Below, one piece after another: positions 25,305-33,767 of a stretch of DNA of 64,000 nt. The first letter of the stretch is position 1, and each line of letters opens with the position of its first letter. The DNA is from Bin5 sp965200615 (GTDB lineage: Bacteria; Chloroflexota; Anaerolineae; Caldilineales; Caldilineaceae): NCBI GenBank assembly GCA_965200615.1, contig OZ241377.1:4216001-4280000 (forward strand). The letters run 5' to 3'. Below the pieces are notes generated by a model. That model searched no databases. It saw only the letters and a program-made list of their open reading frames with translations, and was not told the DNA's origin. Both the position numbers and the translations under genes were made by a program.

Positions 25305-26808
25305 GTTGAACGACCTTCTGCGAGGCATGACTGAAAGGATGAATGGGGGCAAGGCGCCGAACAACCGGGACGCCGCAGATCAGGAGTCCGCCCTGGACAA
25401 GGGCGCGGCGCCAAGGCGGGACCGTCCGGCGCCGCCGGGCCTGCCATCACGTTCGCAGCGTCTGGGCCGCACCGAGCCGGCCCTTTGCAAAAGGTGCGGC
25501 GGCGCGGGCTTTCTCATCGACGATCTGCCGGTGGGCCATCCCGATTATGGCAGACCTGTCCCTTGTCGTTGCAAGTTGGACGAACGCCGCTCAAGACGGC
25601 GCAGACACTTCAGGGACGTTCACAATCTGGCAGCGCTGGCGCGATTCACTTTCGAGACTTTCAATACAAATCTTTCCTATCTCCCTCCCCATAAGCTTGA
25701 CAGCCTGGTCAGGGCCTATGACGCGGCGCACGAATTTGCGTTGAAGCCCGACGGCTGGCTGCTGTTCACCGGCACTTATGGATGCGGGAAGACCCACCTC
25801 GCCGCGGCCATCGCCAACCACCGCATCGAAAACGATCAGTCAGCCGTTTTCGTCGTCGTACCCGATCTGCTGGACCACCTGCGTTCTACCTTCGGTCCCA
25901 GCAGCGAAGCCAGTTTTGACGACCTCTTCGACGAAGTTCGAAACACCGCCGTTCTGGTCCTTGACGATCTTGGTGTTCAGGTCGCAAGTCCCTGGACGCA
26001 GGAGAAGATGTTTCAGATTCTGAATGATCGGTACAACAGACAGCTGCCGACCGTCCTGACGACAAATCAGCGACTCGAAGACCTGGACCAACGACTGCGC
26101 AGCCGGCTTCAGGACCAGGACCTCGTAAGGAACATTCCCATACTTGCAACAGATTATCGCGCCGGCGCAAACCCGGGTCAGGGCGATCTGAGTACACTCT
26201 CCTTTCACGCGTCGCAGACGTTCGAGACGTTTGAAGTGCAGCGGCGCAACAGTTCAGCACATGTCAATTCCAATATGCGAAGAGTAAAGGAAGCGGCGGA
26301 GGCGTTCGCCTTTAGTCGCAGCGGCTGGTTAATCCTTTTGGGCGCCAGTGGCGCTGGCAAGACCCATTTGGCGGCGGCGATTTCGAATGCTCTGCGAGCC
26401 GATGGGCTGGACGACGTTATGTTCGTGGTTGTCCCGGACCTGCTCGATTACCTGCGGGCGGCCTTTAATCCCCAGTCCCCCGTACCTTACGACCGCCGCT
26501 TTGACGAATTGAAACGCACTCCAATGCTCGTTCTGGACGATCTTGGGACGGAGAGCGCAACGCCCTGGGCAAAGGAAAAGCTGTTTCAACTCCTCAATTT
26601 CCGTTACACGGCTCTGCTGCCCACTGTCATTACATCGAGCATCGCCGAGGACAAACTGGAGCCCTGGCTGCGCACTCGCATTAACGATGCGATCCATTGT
26701 CAGGTGTTGACTATTGAGACGACCAGCTATCGCGGCAGCGCCGATCAGATGGAAGCCCGTCAGCTGAAGCGGCCGCAGAAACCGTCAAGTGGCGAAATCC
26801 CCTACTGA
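25297..26808 (+). CDS. Helicase loader with two tandem DnaC/IstB-type AAA+ domains
   Basis: 503-residue protein that I infer loads DnaB. Residues 64-92 hold a zinc-binding-like cysteine set (CKRCGGAG and CRC after PVP). AAA+ domain 1 spans about 110-290: Walker A GTYGCGKT (159-166), Walker B VLVLDDLG, sensor TTNQ, arginines RLRSRL. AAA+ domain 2 spans about 305-485: Walker A GASGAGKT (349-356), Walker B MLVLDDLG, arginines WLRTRI. The two copies align throughout (GKTHLAAAI, VVVPDLLD-LR). DnaC and DnaI normally have one such domain; both sites here look intact. The ATG overlaps the dnaD-like stop by 8 nt. IstB of transposons is related, but no transposase is beside it. Confidence 0.85.
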   Translation: MDELNDLLRGMTERMNGGKAPNNRDAADQESALDKGAAPRRDRPAPPGLPSRSQRLGRTEPALCKRCGGAGFLIDDLPVGHPDYGRPVPCRCKLDERRSRRRRHFRDVHNLAALARFTFETFNTNLSYLPPHKLDSLVRAYDAAHEFALKPDGWLLFTGTYGCGKTHLAAAIANHRIENDQSAVFVVVPDLLDHLRSTFGPSSEASFDDLFDEVRNTAVLVLDDLGVQVASPWTQEKMFQILNDRYNRQLPTVLTTNQRLEDLDQRLRSRLQDQDLVRNIPILATDYRAGANPGQGDLSTLSFHASQTFETFEVQRRNSSAHVNSNMRRVKEAAEAFAFSRSGWLILLGASGAGKTHLAAAISNALRADGLDDVMFVVVPDLLDYLRAAFNPQSPVPYDRRFDELKRTPMLVLDDLGTESATPWAKEKLFQLLNFRYTALLPTVITSSIAEDKLEPWLRTRINDAIHCQVLTIETTSYRGSADQMEARQLKRPQKPSSGEIPY

Positions 26809-26827
26809 GAGTAGGAATTCGACCCCC

Positions 26828-26858
26828 TTGCTGACGCTTAGTCAGCTTATGATATAAT
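26828..26858 (+). promoter_or_regulatory. Promoter with overlapping dyad, upstream of SH3 lipoprotein
   Basis: Perfect TATAAT (26853-26858) with a -35 candidate CTGACG (26831-26836, 16-bp spacer) or TTGCTG (26828-26833). A dyad GCTGAC-5 nt-GTCAGC (26830-26846) overlaps the -35 box and could be an operator. The gene starts 71 bp downstream. Confidence 0.55.
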
Positions 26859-26929
26859 CTGTTGGCCCTTTTTCCTCCGTTATATCCGGTTGCCTGTTCG
26901 CCTATTGATATGAACAGGGGAAACTTTCT

Positions 26930-27841
26930 ATGCGCTGGTTACGTCTGCCGACCTTCTTGTTTACAGTCCTGCTGGTTGCCGCCTGTGGCTCGCGCGGCGC
27001 GTCGGTAGAACCGGCCCTTCCCACGAACACGCCGGTCCCGACATTTACCCCTACTCCCGTCGGCGCAGCCCCCGCGACAGGTGGAGGGCAGCTCAGCTCG
27101 CAAACGCCGTCCCAGCCAGCCGCGACACCGTTGCCGCCGGCGGCAACGGCAACGCCTGAGTCTCCTATGGTAACGATTGGCAATGTACTCATGAATGTTC
27201 GTGGAGGCCCGGGCACAAACTACAACGTGATCGGCACGGCTTCGCCCGGCCAGGAGTTTCGGATCACCGGCAAGAACCCGGGGCTCGGGGACTGGTGGCA
27301 GATTGACTACGGAGGCCGGACGGGGTGGGTCTTTGGCCAGCTGGTTACTGCAACGAATGCCGAAACTGTGCAGGTGGCCCTGGCCATTCCCGCGCCCCCG
27401 CCGCCGACTGCCACTCCAGTCCCGCCGACCCCCGTTCCTGTACCGACACAACCTCCTGCGCCTCGATTCCCGTTCACTTTGGTGAATGAGGGGAACTGTA
27501 AAAGTCATGCAGCCATCAGCTACTTCCAGGGCTATGTCCGCGACGTCAACAACAATCCGGTGAACGAGGTGTGTGTGCACATTGCCTTCCACGGACCCAG
27601 GAACACGAAGTGTACCGGCTGCGGAGACAAGCCAGGCGAGTGGGGTTTCACGCCCTTCGGTCAACAGACTGGGTCTGGGACCACCATTGAGATCTATGTC
27701 GTTAACTGCCCGTCTGGAGTGCCGAGGGACCGGGGATTGTCAGGATCTGCGTCAGGCCCTCTTTCCCCAATTTCTGAAAAATGGGTCAAAACGCTCAGTG
27801 GAGGCCAGGAGTGCTCCGACATTACATTCAGGAAAAACTAG
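26930..27841 (+). CDS. SH3-domain lipoprotein
   Basis: 303-residue exported lipoprotein: signal sequence LPTFLFTVLLVAAC with the lipid cysteine at about residue 20. A Thr/Pro/Ala-rich linker spans about 25-82. Residues 83-150 are a bacterial SH3 domain (NVLMNVRGGPGTNYNVIGTA, later DWWQIDYGGRTGWVFGQLV). A second proline-rich linker follows, then a cysteine-containing C-terminal domain of about 130 residues (GNCKSHAAISYFQGYVRDV, CTGCGDKPGEWGF) resembling an Ig/CNA-B-like fold; I cannot name it. Bacterial SH3 domains usually bind cell-wall peptides, so a wall-associated role is likely. The IS5-family element is inserted 4 bp after its stop codon. Confidence 0.85.
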   Translation: MRWLRLPTFLFTVLLVAACGSRGASVEPALPTNTPVPTFTPTPVGAAPATGGGQLSSQTPSQPAATPLPPAATATPESPMVTIGNVLMNVRGGPGTNYNVIGTASPGQEFRITGKNPGLGDWWQIDYGGRTGWVFGQLVTATNAETVQVALAIPAPPPPTATPVPPTPVPVPTQPPAPRFPFTLVNEGNCKSHAAISYFQGYVRDVNNNPVNEVCVHIAFHGPRNTKCTGCGDKPGEWGFTPFGQQTGSGTTIEIYVVNCPSGVPRDRGLSGSASGPLSPISEKWVKTLSGGQECSDITFRKN

Positions 27842-27845
27842 ACGT

Positions 27846-28451
27846 CTAGGCCTCGTTGACATTTTGTTTAAGCCATATCAGAGTAGAAGCAAAATGCAGG
27901 AAAGACATGTAACGTCGTGCCAGTTTGTCATAGCGAGTGGAAACGCGGCGACACCACCTGAGTCTGTTGATGAAACGCTCGACGATGTTGCGTTCTCGGT
28001 AGCGGATGCGGTCATAGTCCCCTGGTTGCCTGCGATTGCGGCGGGAGGGGATGACCACCTCTACCTGTCGGGCTGCGTGCAGCTCTCGCAATGGGTCGGA
28101 ATCGTAGCCTTTGTCGGCAATGACGGCATCAAAATCGAAAGGGGCGAGCAACGCTTCAGCCTGGGTCATAGCATGGTGCTCACCACCGGTCAATATGAAC
28201 TTGAGGGGAAAGCCCAAGGCATCGACGAGGAGATGGATCTTGCCGCTGAATCCGCCCCGGCTCCGACCGAGGCGCTGTTCCTGCTGTGGGCCCCCTTTTT
28301 TGAGCCGCCCGCTGCGCTCATATGGGCGCGTACAACTGTACTGTCCGGCATCACTGCTGCCATCTCTGGGTCCTGAGCGAACTGCGTGAACATGTCGGTC
28401 CAGATACCGTTCTCGTCCCAGCGTGCGAAGCGCTTGAATACGCTGTTCCAC
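27846..28451 (-). CDS. IS5-family transposase, OrfB (C-terminal part)
   Basis: C-terminal part of a DDE transposase, reached by -1 frameshift from OrfA. From the slip site it reads KKGGPQQEQRLGRSRGGFSG, then the second catalytic Asp in VIADKGYDSD and the Glu in NIVERFINRLRW, matching the YREK-like region of IS5/IS427 elements. The frame upstream of the slip site (to 28451) is not meaningful. The stop codon TAG is formed by bases of the CTAG target duplication. Fused OrfAB is about 260 residues, normal for this group. Confidence 0.85.
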   Translation of the reverse strand: MEQRIQALRTLGRERYLDRHVHAVRSGPRDGSSDAGQYSCTRPYERSGRLKKGGPQQEQRLGRSRGGFSGKIHLLVDALGFPLKFILTGGEHHAMTQAEALLAPFDFDAVIADKGYDSDPLRELHAARQVEVVIPSRRNRRQPGDYDRIRYRERNIVERFINRLRWCRRVSTRYDKLARRYMSFLHFASTLIWLKQNVNEA

Positions 28452-28672
28452 TTGCCATAGCGGTCTGGCAGTTCACGCCACTGGGCGCCGGCGCGCAGAA
28501 TCCAGTAAACTGCTTCAACGAAACGGCGACACTCTTGCTCTTGCCCTGCGTAGGCACGAGGGTGTCCTTGCAGAAATGCGTACAGTTTCTGCCACTGGTG
28601 GTCGGCAATTTTAGTTGTAGACATCCTTCTATTGTCGCCAATGTGTCAGAATTCATCAATTGTCAACGAGCC
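27850..28672 (-). mobile_element. Complete IS5-family (IS427-like) insertion sequence
   Basis: An 823-bp element with imperfect terminal inverted repeats: GCCTCGTTGACATTTTG at the left and GGCTCGTTGACAATTG read inward from the right. It is flanked on both sides by CTAG (27846-27849 and 28673-28676), the expected target duplication. Two overlapping minus-strand frames encode the transposase. It separates an SH3 lipoprotein gene from a glycosidase gene, leaving both coding regions intact. Intact ends and motifs suggest recent, possibly live, transposition. Confidence 0.88.
28190..28624 (-). CDS. IS5-family transposase, OrfA (N-terminal part)
   Basis: 144-residue frame starting at ATG. It contains the DUF4096-type N-terminal domain (YWILRAGAQWRELPDRYGKW, VFKRFARWDENGIW) and the first catalytic Asp (MPDSTVVRAH). 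A canonical -1 slippery heptamer A-AAA-AAG lies on the coding strand at 28301-28295, after the codons for AAGGS. Slippage joins it to OrfB and yields the full DDE enzyme; without slippage the product runs into a meaningless serine-rich tail. Confidence 0.85.
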   Translation of the reverse strand: MSTTKIADHQWQKLYAFLQGHPRAYAGQEQECRRFVEAVYWILRAGAQWRELPDRYGKWNSVFKRFARWDENGIWTDMFTQFAQDPEMAAVMPDSTVVRAHMSAAGGSKKGAHSRNSASVGAGADSAARSISSSMPWAFPSSSY

Positions 28673-28712
28673 CTAGATCCTTGGCAGCCAACCGACTGGT
28701 ATTTCGAACGCT

Positions 28713-29993
28713 GTGAAACGCGCAGTACGTGAAACTCTGATCCTGTGGGCCGGCCTGCTGCTGTGCGGCGGACTGGCCCTTTTGTTGTTGGCGCTGAGCC
28801 CCTCCCGCCAGTGGCTCGCGGCTCAGACGGGAGAGACGGACTTTCTCCCCCAGATCAAAGGGCTGACCGACCTGGCCGGAGGGATGCTGCGGCCGCGGCC
28901 GCAGCTTGCCCCGCACGCAGTGACGGATCATGCCGGCGTCTCGCCGTTCGGCATTAACGTCTTCCTCGAACAGGAGGTCGAACCTGCCAAACGAGAACGG
29001 GCAGTGCAGCTGGCCGCACAGGCCGGATTCAAGTGGCTGCGGCAGGAGTTTGTGTGGGAGGACATCGAGGTCCACGGCAAAGGCGATTTCGAGGACCGCC
29101 GTCACGAACCGGCCCGCTCCGCCTGGGAAAAATACGATCACATCGTTGCCCTGGCCGAACAGTACGATATGCAACTGATAGTCAGAATCTCCAATCCACC
29201 TGCCTGGAGCCGCGCCAAGGGCAACGAGGCGGGTTCCTACGCGCCGCCCGACAACTACCAGGACTTCGCCGATTTCGCCGCCGCCGCCGCCGCCCGTTAC
29301 CAGGGCCGGATCCGTTACTACCAATTGTGGAACGAACCCAATATCTTCCCCGAATGGGGTGTCAACACCATTGATCCGGAAGCATACGTCGAGCTGCTCG
29401 AAGCCGGCGCCGCGGCAATCCGCGCCGTCGACCCCGAAGCCGTGATCATCGCCGGCGCGCTGGCCGCGACCGTAGACCTGGACGGGACGACGGTCCCCAG
29501 ACGCAGCTTTTCCGATCTGCTTTTCCTGCAGAGGATGTACGATGCCGGCGCGGCCCCCTACTTCGATGTAATGGCAACGCAGGGATACGGGCTTTGGTCC
29601 GGGCCGACCGACCGGCGCATGCACCCGCGCGTCATGAACTTCGGCCGGCCGCAGTTCATACGCGATCTGATGGTCGCCAACGGCGACGGGCGCAAGCCAA
29701 TCTGGATAAGCGAGATGAACTGGAACGCGGCCCCGACGGACGTCGAGCCCCGTTACGGGCGCGTCAGTCTCGATGAGCAATCATCGAATCTGCCCCGAGC
29801 CTACGAACGCATTCGTGAGGACTGGCCCTGGTTGGGTGTCGCCAACGTCTGGTATCTGAAGCGGGCCACCGACCTCTGGGAGCGGAATCGACAGCCGGAG
29901 GCCTATTTTCGTCTCCTTGCCCCGGATTTCACCCCGCAGCCGGTATATGAATCGGTCCGGGCCTATATTTCCAGCGCTGACGCTCAAGACTAG
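28713..29993 (+). CDS. Clan GH-A glycoside hydrolase (GH5/GH39-like), membrane-anchored
   Basis: 426-residue exported TIM-barrel glycosidase. Residues 8-28 form an uncleaved-looking membrane segment (LILWAGLLLCGGLALLLLAL). The catalytic domain has FGINVFLEQ, then KWLRQEFVWEDIE, the acid/base Glu in YYQLWNEPN (about residue 206) and the nucleophile Glu in IWISEMNWN (about residue 332). The substrate is not predictable; GH39 and GH5 members attack xylosides and beta-glucans. The start is GTG 41 bp after the IS element, which may have displaced the original promoter. The next gene begins 3 bp after its stop, so the two are coupled. Confidence 0.8.
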   Translation: MKRAVRETLILWAGLLLCGGLALLLLALSPSRQWLAAQTGETDFLPQIKGLTDLAGGMLRPRPQLAPHAVTDHAGVSPFGINVFLEQEVEPAKRERAVQLAAQAGFKWLRQEFVWEDIEVHGKGDFEDRRHEPARSAWEKYDHIVALAEQYDMQLIVRISNPPAWSRAKGNEAGSYAPPDNYQDFADFAAAAAARYQGRIRYYQLWNEPNIFPEWGVNTIDPEAYVELLEAGAAAIRAVDPEAVIIAGALAATVDLDGTTVPRRSFSDLLFLQRMYDAGAAPYFDVMATQGYGLWSGPTDRRMHPRVMNFGRPQFIRDLMVANGDGRKPIWISEMNWNAAPTDVEPRYGRVSLDEQSSNLPRAYERIREDWPWLGVANVWYLKRATDLWERNRQPEAYFRLLAPDFTPQPVYESVRAYISSADAQD

Positions 29994-29996
29994 ACT

Positions 29997-32441
29997 ATGT
30001 TAAAGATGACGACGCGACCGTCTCTCTTGCGCTGCGCCATCTTCGTTGCCGTTCTGGCGCTTGCCGCCTTCGTCCGCTTCTACTGCCTCACCTGTTCTTC
30101 CCTCTGGCACGACGAAGGCAACTCCTGGGCTGTTGCGCAACGCAGCTTCGATCAGATTGCCAGAGACGCCGCGGCCGACATCCATCCTCCAGGCTACTAT
30201 TGGCTCCTGAAGCTCTGGGCCGGTCCGGCCGGCTTCTCCGCGTGGGGGCTCCGCAGCCTTTCCGCACTGGCAGGCCTGCTCTCCGTGGCGGTCGTCTACC
30301 GCATCGGGCGGGAGATGGCCGCCGGCACTCCAGGGAGCAGTTACAAATTCGCGCTCCTCGCCGCCTTCTTGGCCGCCCTGAGTCCCTTTCAGGTCTACTA
30401 CAGCCAGGAGGCGCGCATGTACGCGCTGCTGACCCTGGAAGGTTCTGTACTTATGTGGTCGCTTCTCGCCATGAGAAGACGGGTAGTCGCACAGGGCCTG
30501 AGCCCCTCGCTTGCCCGGTATGCCGCCCTCTATCTGCTTGCGGCCGCTGCCGGCCTTTGGACGCATTACATCTTTGCCCTATTGGTGGCCGCGGCGGGGG
30601 GAGCCGCCGTCTGGTGGTTGCTGGGCAGCAGGGACACGCTGCGCGCAGAAGGGCGTGAACCCGGCCTCGACACTGTCGTATACGGGGGTACGTCAGATCG
30701 CTGGAAGCCCTTCTTCCTTTTCCTGATCCTGAACTTCCTCGCGCTGCTGGCCTACTCACCTTGGCTGCCAACGGGCATTGAGCGACTGCTCAGCTGGCCC
30801 TCCCAGGAGGGATCTGCCGGCGCACTGGAGGGGCTTGGACTGACGTTTCAGACCTTTGCCGCAGGGACGATCCGCACTGGACCAGAGTTGGCGTGGGGAT
30901 GGCTTCTGTTGGTCGTTGTTCTTCCCATTTGCGGACTCTGGAATCTCAGGCGCTTCGACGCCAGCGCGGTTCTGCTACTCTGGCTGCTCTTGCCCCTGGG
31001 CGTGATGGTCGGTTTCGGTCTGGTCAGTCCCCCTTTCTTGAAATTCCTCCTGATACTTTCACCTGCCTGGTGCCTTGCTGCGGCCGCCTGTCCCCGCTGT
31101 CTCCCTACCCAAACATTCTCGCTCAGCCCACTGAGTCGGTCTCCGGCATCGCAGAGTCGGGAAGGGAAGGGAGATCCGAAAGCATATCGCCTGCCTCTTT
31201 CATCGATGGCAGCCGGCTCAATCGCCGTTCTGGCCGCCGTCCTGGCCGTGACCGCGCTCCCACCCTACTACGCCGACCCTTCAGCGCGTGACAACTACGC
31301 CGGCATCGCCCAGACCGTGGCTGCGCTTGGTGACCCAACTCGGGACATTGTAGTTCTGAATGCTCCGGGCCAGGCGGATGTTTGGCGCTTCTACGATGTT
31401 GGGTTTGACTTTATTCCACTGCCCGCTGATCGGCCTCCCGACCGGGCCAGAACTGAACAGACACTGGAAAAAGAGACTGCCGAACGTCGGCGAATCTTTG
31501 CGGTTTTCTGGGCAACCGAGCAGTCCGATCGGGAGAGTATCGTCGAGAATTGGTTGGGAAGACACGCTTTCAAAGGATGGGAAAACTGGCAAGGCAATGT
31601 ACGTTTTGCGACCTTTTCCATGCCAGCAGGCCTTACCTGCAATGCCCTGGACGAGCCCCATGTATTCGAAGACGTCGCTGAGCTGTTCGAGATCTGCCTC
31701 TCACAAGAGCCCTTGGCGCCCGGTGATACGCTTATGGTTGGGCTGCGCTGGCGGCCGCTCAGAACCCCCGACCGACGTCTCAAAGTAACGGTGCAGCTGC
31801 TGGATGCCCGCGAACAGGTGATAGTCCAACGCGACGGTGAACCGGCGGGCGGGTCATTGCCGACTACGGCCTGGAAAACCGGCGAGCTTGTCACCGACAA
31901 TCATGGCCTCTCTCTGCCGTTTGGCGCACCGCCCGGCGACTATCGCCTGATTGCCGCAGTCTATGATGCTGATACCGGGACGCGGCTCTCCGTCGACTCT
32001 GGCGACGCAGTTGAACTCGCCAGGCCGAGCATAGTCCGCCCCGAACAAGAGCCGCCGGTGTCGATTATCCCTCTTCAGCACCGCAGGAGCCTTGATTTTG
32101 GTCGCCTGGAGGCCATCGGATATGGCTATCATCGTAAGGCCTATGCCCATGCGCCATCGACGGCTCTTTCCGCGGGAGAGATGCTACAGGTAACGCTGTA
32201 CTGGAAGGCGCCTTCTCCCCTTCCTTCAGACTGGCCGGAGGACCTGAAAATGCGGCTCGTCCTCGGCGATCAGTCCGTTGAGGTCCCTTTGGCCGGGGGT
32301 AGCTACCCAACCGGCCGGTGGCGCGCCGGCGAACTGGTCAGGAGCGCCTTCGAAATCCAATTCGACGGTTCGAATCCCATGCTCTGGCTGGAAGTCGAAA
32401 ACACCCGAAAACGCTTGGGCCGCATTCCCCACATCGAGTGA
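29997..32441 (+). CDS. GT39/ArnT-like multispanning glycosyltransferase
   Basis: 814-residue membrane protein. About 9-11 hydrophobic helices occupy residues 10-420. The first extracytoplasmic loop has the acidic signature of GT-C enzymes (SSLWHDEGNSW) followed by HPPGYYWLL and FQVYYSQEARMYALL, typical of PMT/ArnT-like family 39 transferases that use polyprenyl-phosphate sugars. The remaining 350 residues are soluble and probably extracytoplasmic, with two beta-rich repeats (PGDTLMVGLRWRPL and AGEMLQVTLYWKAP). It probably glycosylates a lipid or surface protein. ATG lies 3 bp after the glycosidase stop, implying an operon. Confidence 0.8.
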   Translation: MLKMTTRPSLLRCAIFVAVLALAAFVRFYCLTCSSLWHDEGNSWAVAQRSFDQIARDAAADIHPPGYYWLLKLWAGPAGFSAWGLRSLSALAGLLSVAVVYRIGREMAAGTPGSSYKFALLAAFLAALSPFQVYYSQEARMYALLTLEGSVLMWSLLAMRRRVVAQGLSPSLARYAALYLLAAAAGLWTHYIFALLVAAAGGAAVWWLLGSRDTLRAEGREPGLDTVVYGGTSDRWKPFFLFLILNFLALLAYSPWLPTGIERLLSWPSQEGSAGALEGLGLTFQTFAAGTIRTGPELAWGWLLLVVVLPICGLWNLRRFDASAVLLLWLLLPLGVMVGFGLVSPPFLKFLLILSPAWCLAAAACPRCLPTQTFSLSPLSRSPASQSREGKGDPKAYRLPLSSMAAGSIAVLAAVLAVTALPPYYADPSARDNYAGIAQTVAALGDPTRDIVVLNAPGQADVWRFYDVGFDFIPLPADRPPDRARTEQTLEKETAERRRIFAVFWATEQSDRESIVENWLGRHAFKGWENWQGNVRFATFSMPAGLTCNALDEPHVFEDVAELFEICLSQEPLAPGDTLMVGLRWRPLRTPDRRLKVTVQLLDAREQVIVQRDGEPAGGSLPTTAWKTGELVTDNHGLSLPFGAPPGDYRLIAAVYDADTGTRLSVDSGDAVELARPSIVRPEQEPPVSIIPLQHRRSLDFGRLEAIGYGYHRKAYAHAPSTALSAGEMLQVTLYWKAPSPLPSDWPEDLKMRLVLGDQSVEVPLAGGSYPTGRWRAGELVRSAFEIQFDGSNPMLWLEVENTRKRLGRIPHIE

Positions 32442-32512
32442 TCTCCATGAGTGCCTGTCAGGCGCAACGGCGCAGGCGAACGCCGCTCTCCTGCACGCCT
32501 ACCCGGTTTCCT

Positions 32513-32541
32513 TTGACAAGGAGCAACGCGCATAGTACGAT
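32513..32541 (+). promoter_or_regulatory. Promoter upstream of the HxlR/MBL genes
   Basis: Perfect TTGACA (32513-32518), a 17-bp spacer and TACGAT (32536-32541). It would give a leader of about 130 nt before the ATG at 32681. Confidence 0.55.
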
Positions 32542-32680
32542 AGTGCTCGGCGTCAATAGCGCTCCGAAGCGGGAGGCAGCCGGGCTTTTGCCTGTCGAGA
32601 AAACTTTGCCCGGCCATTGCAATGCGCTCAAGTCCTGCCAGTGAGGTTTTGGGCATTGGCGCGGGAAAGGACTATACCGG

Positions 32681-33061
32681 ATGCGCATGCCAACCCATCC
32701 AGTCGTTTTGCCGGATGAGTTGCCCTGCCCAGTAGAAGCAGCCGCGCGAATAATCGGACGGAAATGGACGCTCCAGATCGTCCACCGTCTTCTCAATGCC
32801 AGCAACAAACGGTTCTGTGAACTCCAGGAAGAGCTGGGGGGCGTCAATCCAAGTACGCTCACCAGCAGATTGAAAATGCTGGAAGACGAGCGCCTGGTCA
32901 TGCGCGAGCAGGTCAGTTCGATCCCGCCGCACGTCGAGTACAGTTTGACGGATAAGGGCCGCGAATTGGCGCCTGTGATCGCTGAAATATCCGATTGGAG
33001 CCAGCGCTGGGTCTGCAATGAGGAAGAGAAGGCTGCCGAGACGCAGCTGAGAACGGCCTAA
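32681..33061 (+). CDS. HxlR-family transcriptional regulator
   Basis: 126-residue winged-helix dimer-type regulator. The family core is clear: CPVEAAARIIGRKWTLQIVH, then RFCELQEELGGVNPSTLTSRLKMLEDERLV (recognition helix region) and the wing EYSLTDKGRELAPV. The N-terminal Cys matches the position used for thiol or aldehyde sensing in HxlR/HypR-type proteins. It precedes a glyoxalase II-like hydrolase by 36 bp, which fits electrophile detoxification, but the target is inferred. Two in-frame ATGs (32681, 32687) are possible starts. Confidence 0.88.
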   Translation: MRMPTHPVVLPDELPCPVEAAARIIGRKWTLQIVHRLLNASNKRFCELQEELGGVNPSTLTSRLKMLEDERLVMREQVSSIPPHVEYSLTDKGRELAPVIAEISDWSQRWVCNEEEKAAETQLRTA

Positions 33062-33097
33062 GAGCTGCCGTATCTTTGAAGGGGGAGTGCGACCAAA

Positions 33098-33751
33098 GTG
33101 TTGATTGCAGGTCTCACCGTCGGACTATTGCAGGAGAACTGCTACATTCTCGGATGTGAGGAATCTCTCCGCGGCGTTATCATCGACCCTGGGGACAGCG
33201 CCCGAGCCATCCTTAACGAAGTCGACGAAATGGGCTTGACGATTGAGAAGATAATCAACACGCATTCCCACTTCGACCACGTATTGGCAGTGAATGCAGT
33301 GCGAGCCGCCACCGGAGCCCCGTTTTACCTGCATCACGAAGACCTTCCCATTCTACGGGCAGCGCCGGAACGCGTTCTCGAATGGCTGGGGGCCCGCGTC
33401 GATCCAATCGACGAACCAGATCACTTCTTGCGGCAGGGCCAGATAATCGAATTCGGCGCCGAGTCCCTGGAAGTCCGCTTCACGCCAGGTCACTCGCCGG
33501 GCCACGTCGTCTTTGTCGACCACGCAAACGAGCAGATCTTCGCCGGTGATACACTCTTCCGCGGCAGTATAGGACGTTTCGATCTGCCGCTGGCGGACGG
33601 CCCTACGCTATGCCAAAGCATCCAGGAACAGTTGCTTTCACTACCCGACACGTACGTCGTTTACCCCGGTCACGGAGAAGCGACCACCATTGGCGCAGAA
33701 CGAGAGGCCAATCCCTTTGTCGGTAAGGCTGCCGCCTTCTCCTTCACATGA
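33098..33751 (+). CDS. Metallo-beta-lactamase-fold hydrolase, glyoxalase II-like
   Basis: 217-residue cytoplasmic hydrolase with a binuclear metal site. Metal ligands are visible: THSHFDH (HxHxDH), GHSPGH, the Asp in IFAGDTLF and the His in YPGHGEAT. The length and order match YcbL/glyoxalase II-like thioesterases rather than beta-lactamases; the long glutathione-binding C-terminal domain is absent. It starts at GTG 36 bp after the HxlR regulator. Natural substrate unknown, probably a thioester. Confidence 0.9.
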   Translation: MLIAGLTVGLLQENCYILGCEESLRGVIIDPGDSARAILNEVDEMGLTIEKIINTHSHFDHVLAVNAVRAATGAPFYLHHEDLPILRAAPERVLEWLGARVDPIDEPDHFLRQGQIIEFGAESLEVRFTPGHSPGHVVFVDHANEQIFAGDTLFRGSIGRFDLPLADGPTLCQSIQEQLLSLPDTYVVYPGHGEATTIGAEREANPFVGKAAAFSFT

Positions 33752-33767
33752 CCTACAGGAGAGTGCC

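Noticed and set aside
25297..26808. IstB protein of an IS21-type transposon
   Set aside because: No IstA transposase or terminal repeats nearby; the gene overlaps a DnaD-like gene and follows dnaB, which fits a helicase loader.
28656..29780. 374-codon minus-strand frame opposite the glycosidase
   Set aside because: The plus strand has GH-A catalytic motifs; the minus frame has none and spans the IS end.
32458..33018. 186-codon minus-strand frame opposite the HxlR gene
   Set aside because: Antisense of a clear HxlR winged helix; no motif of its own.
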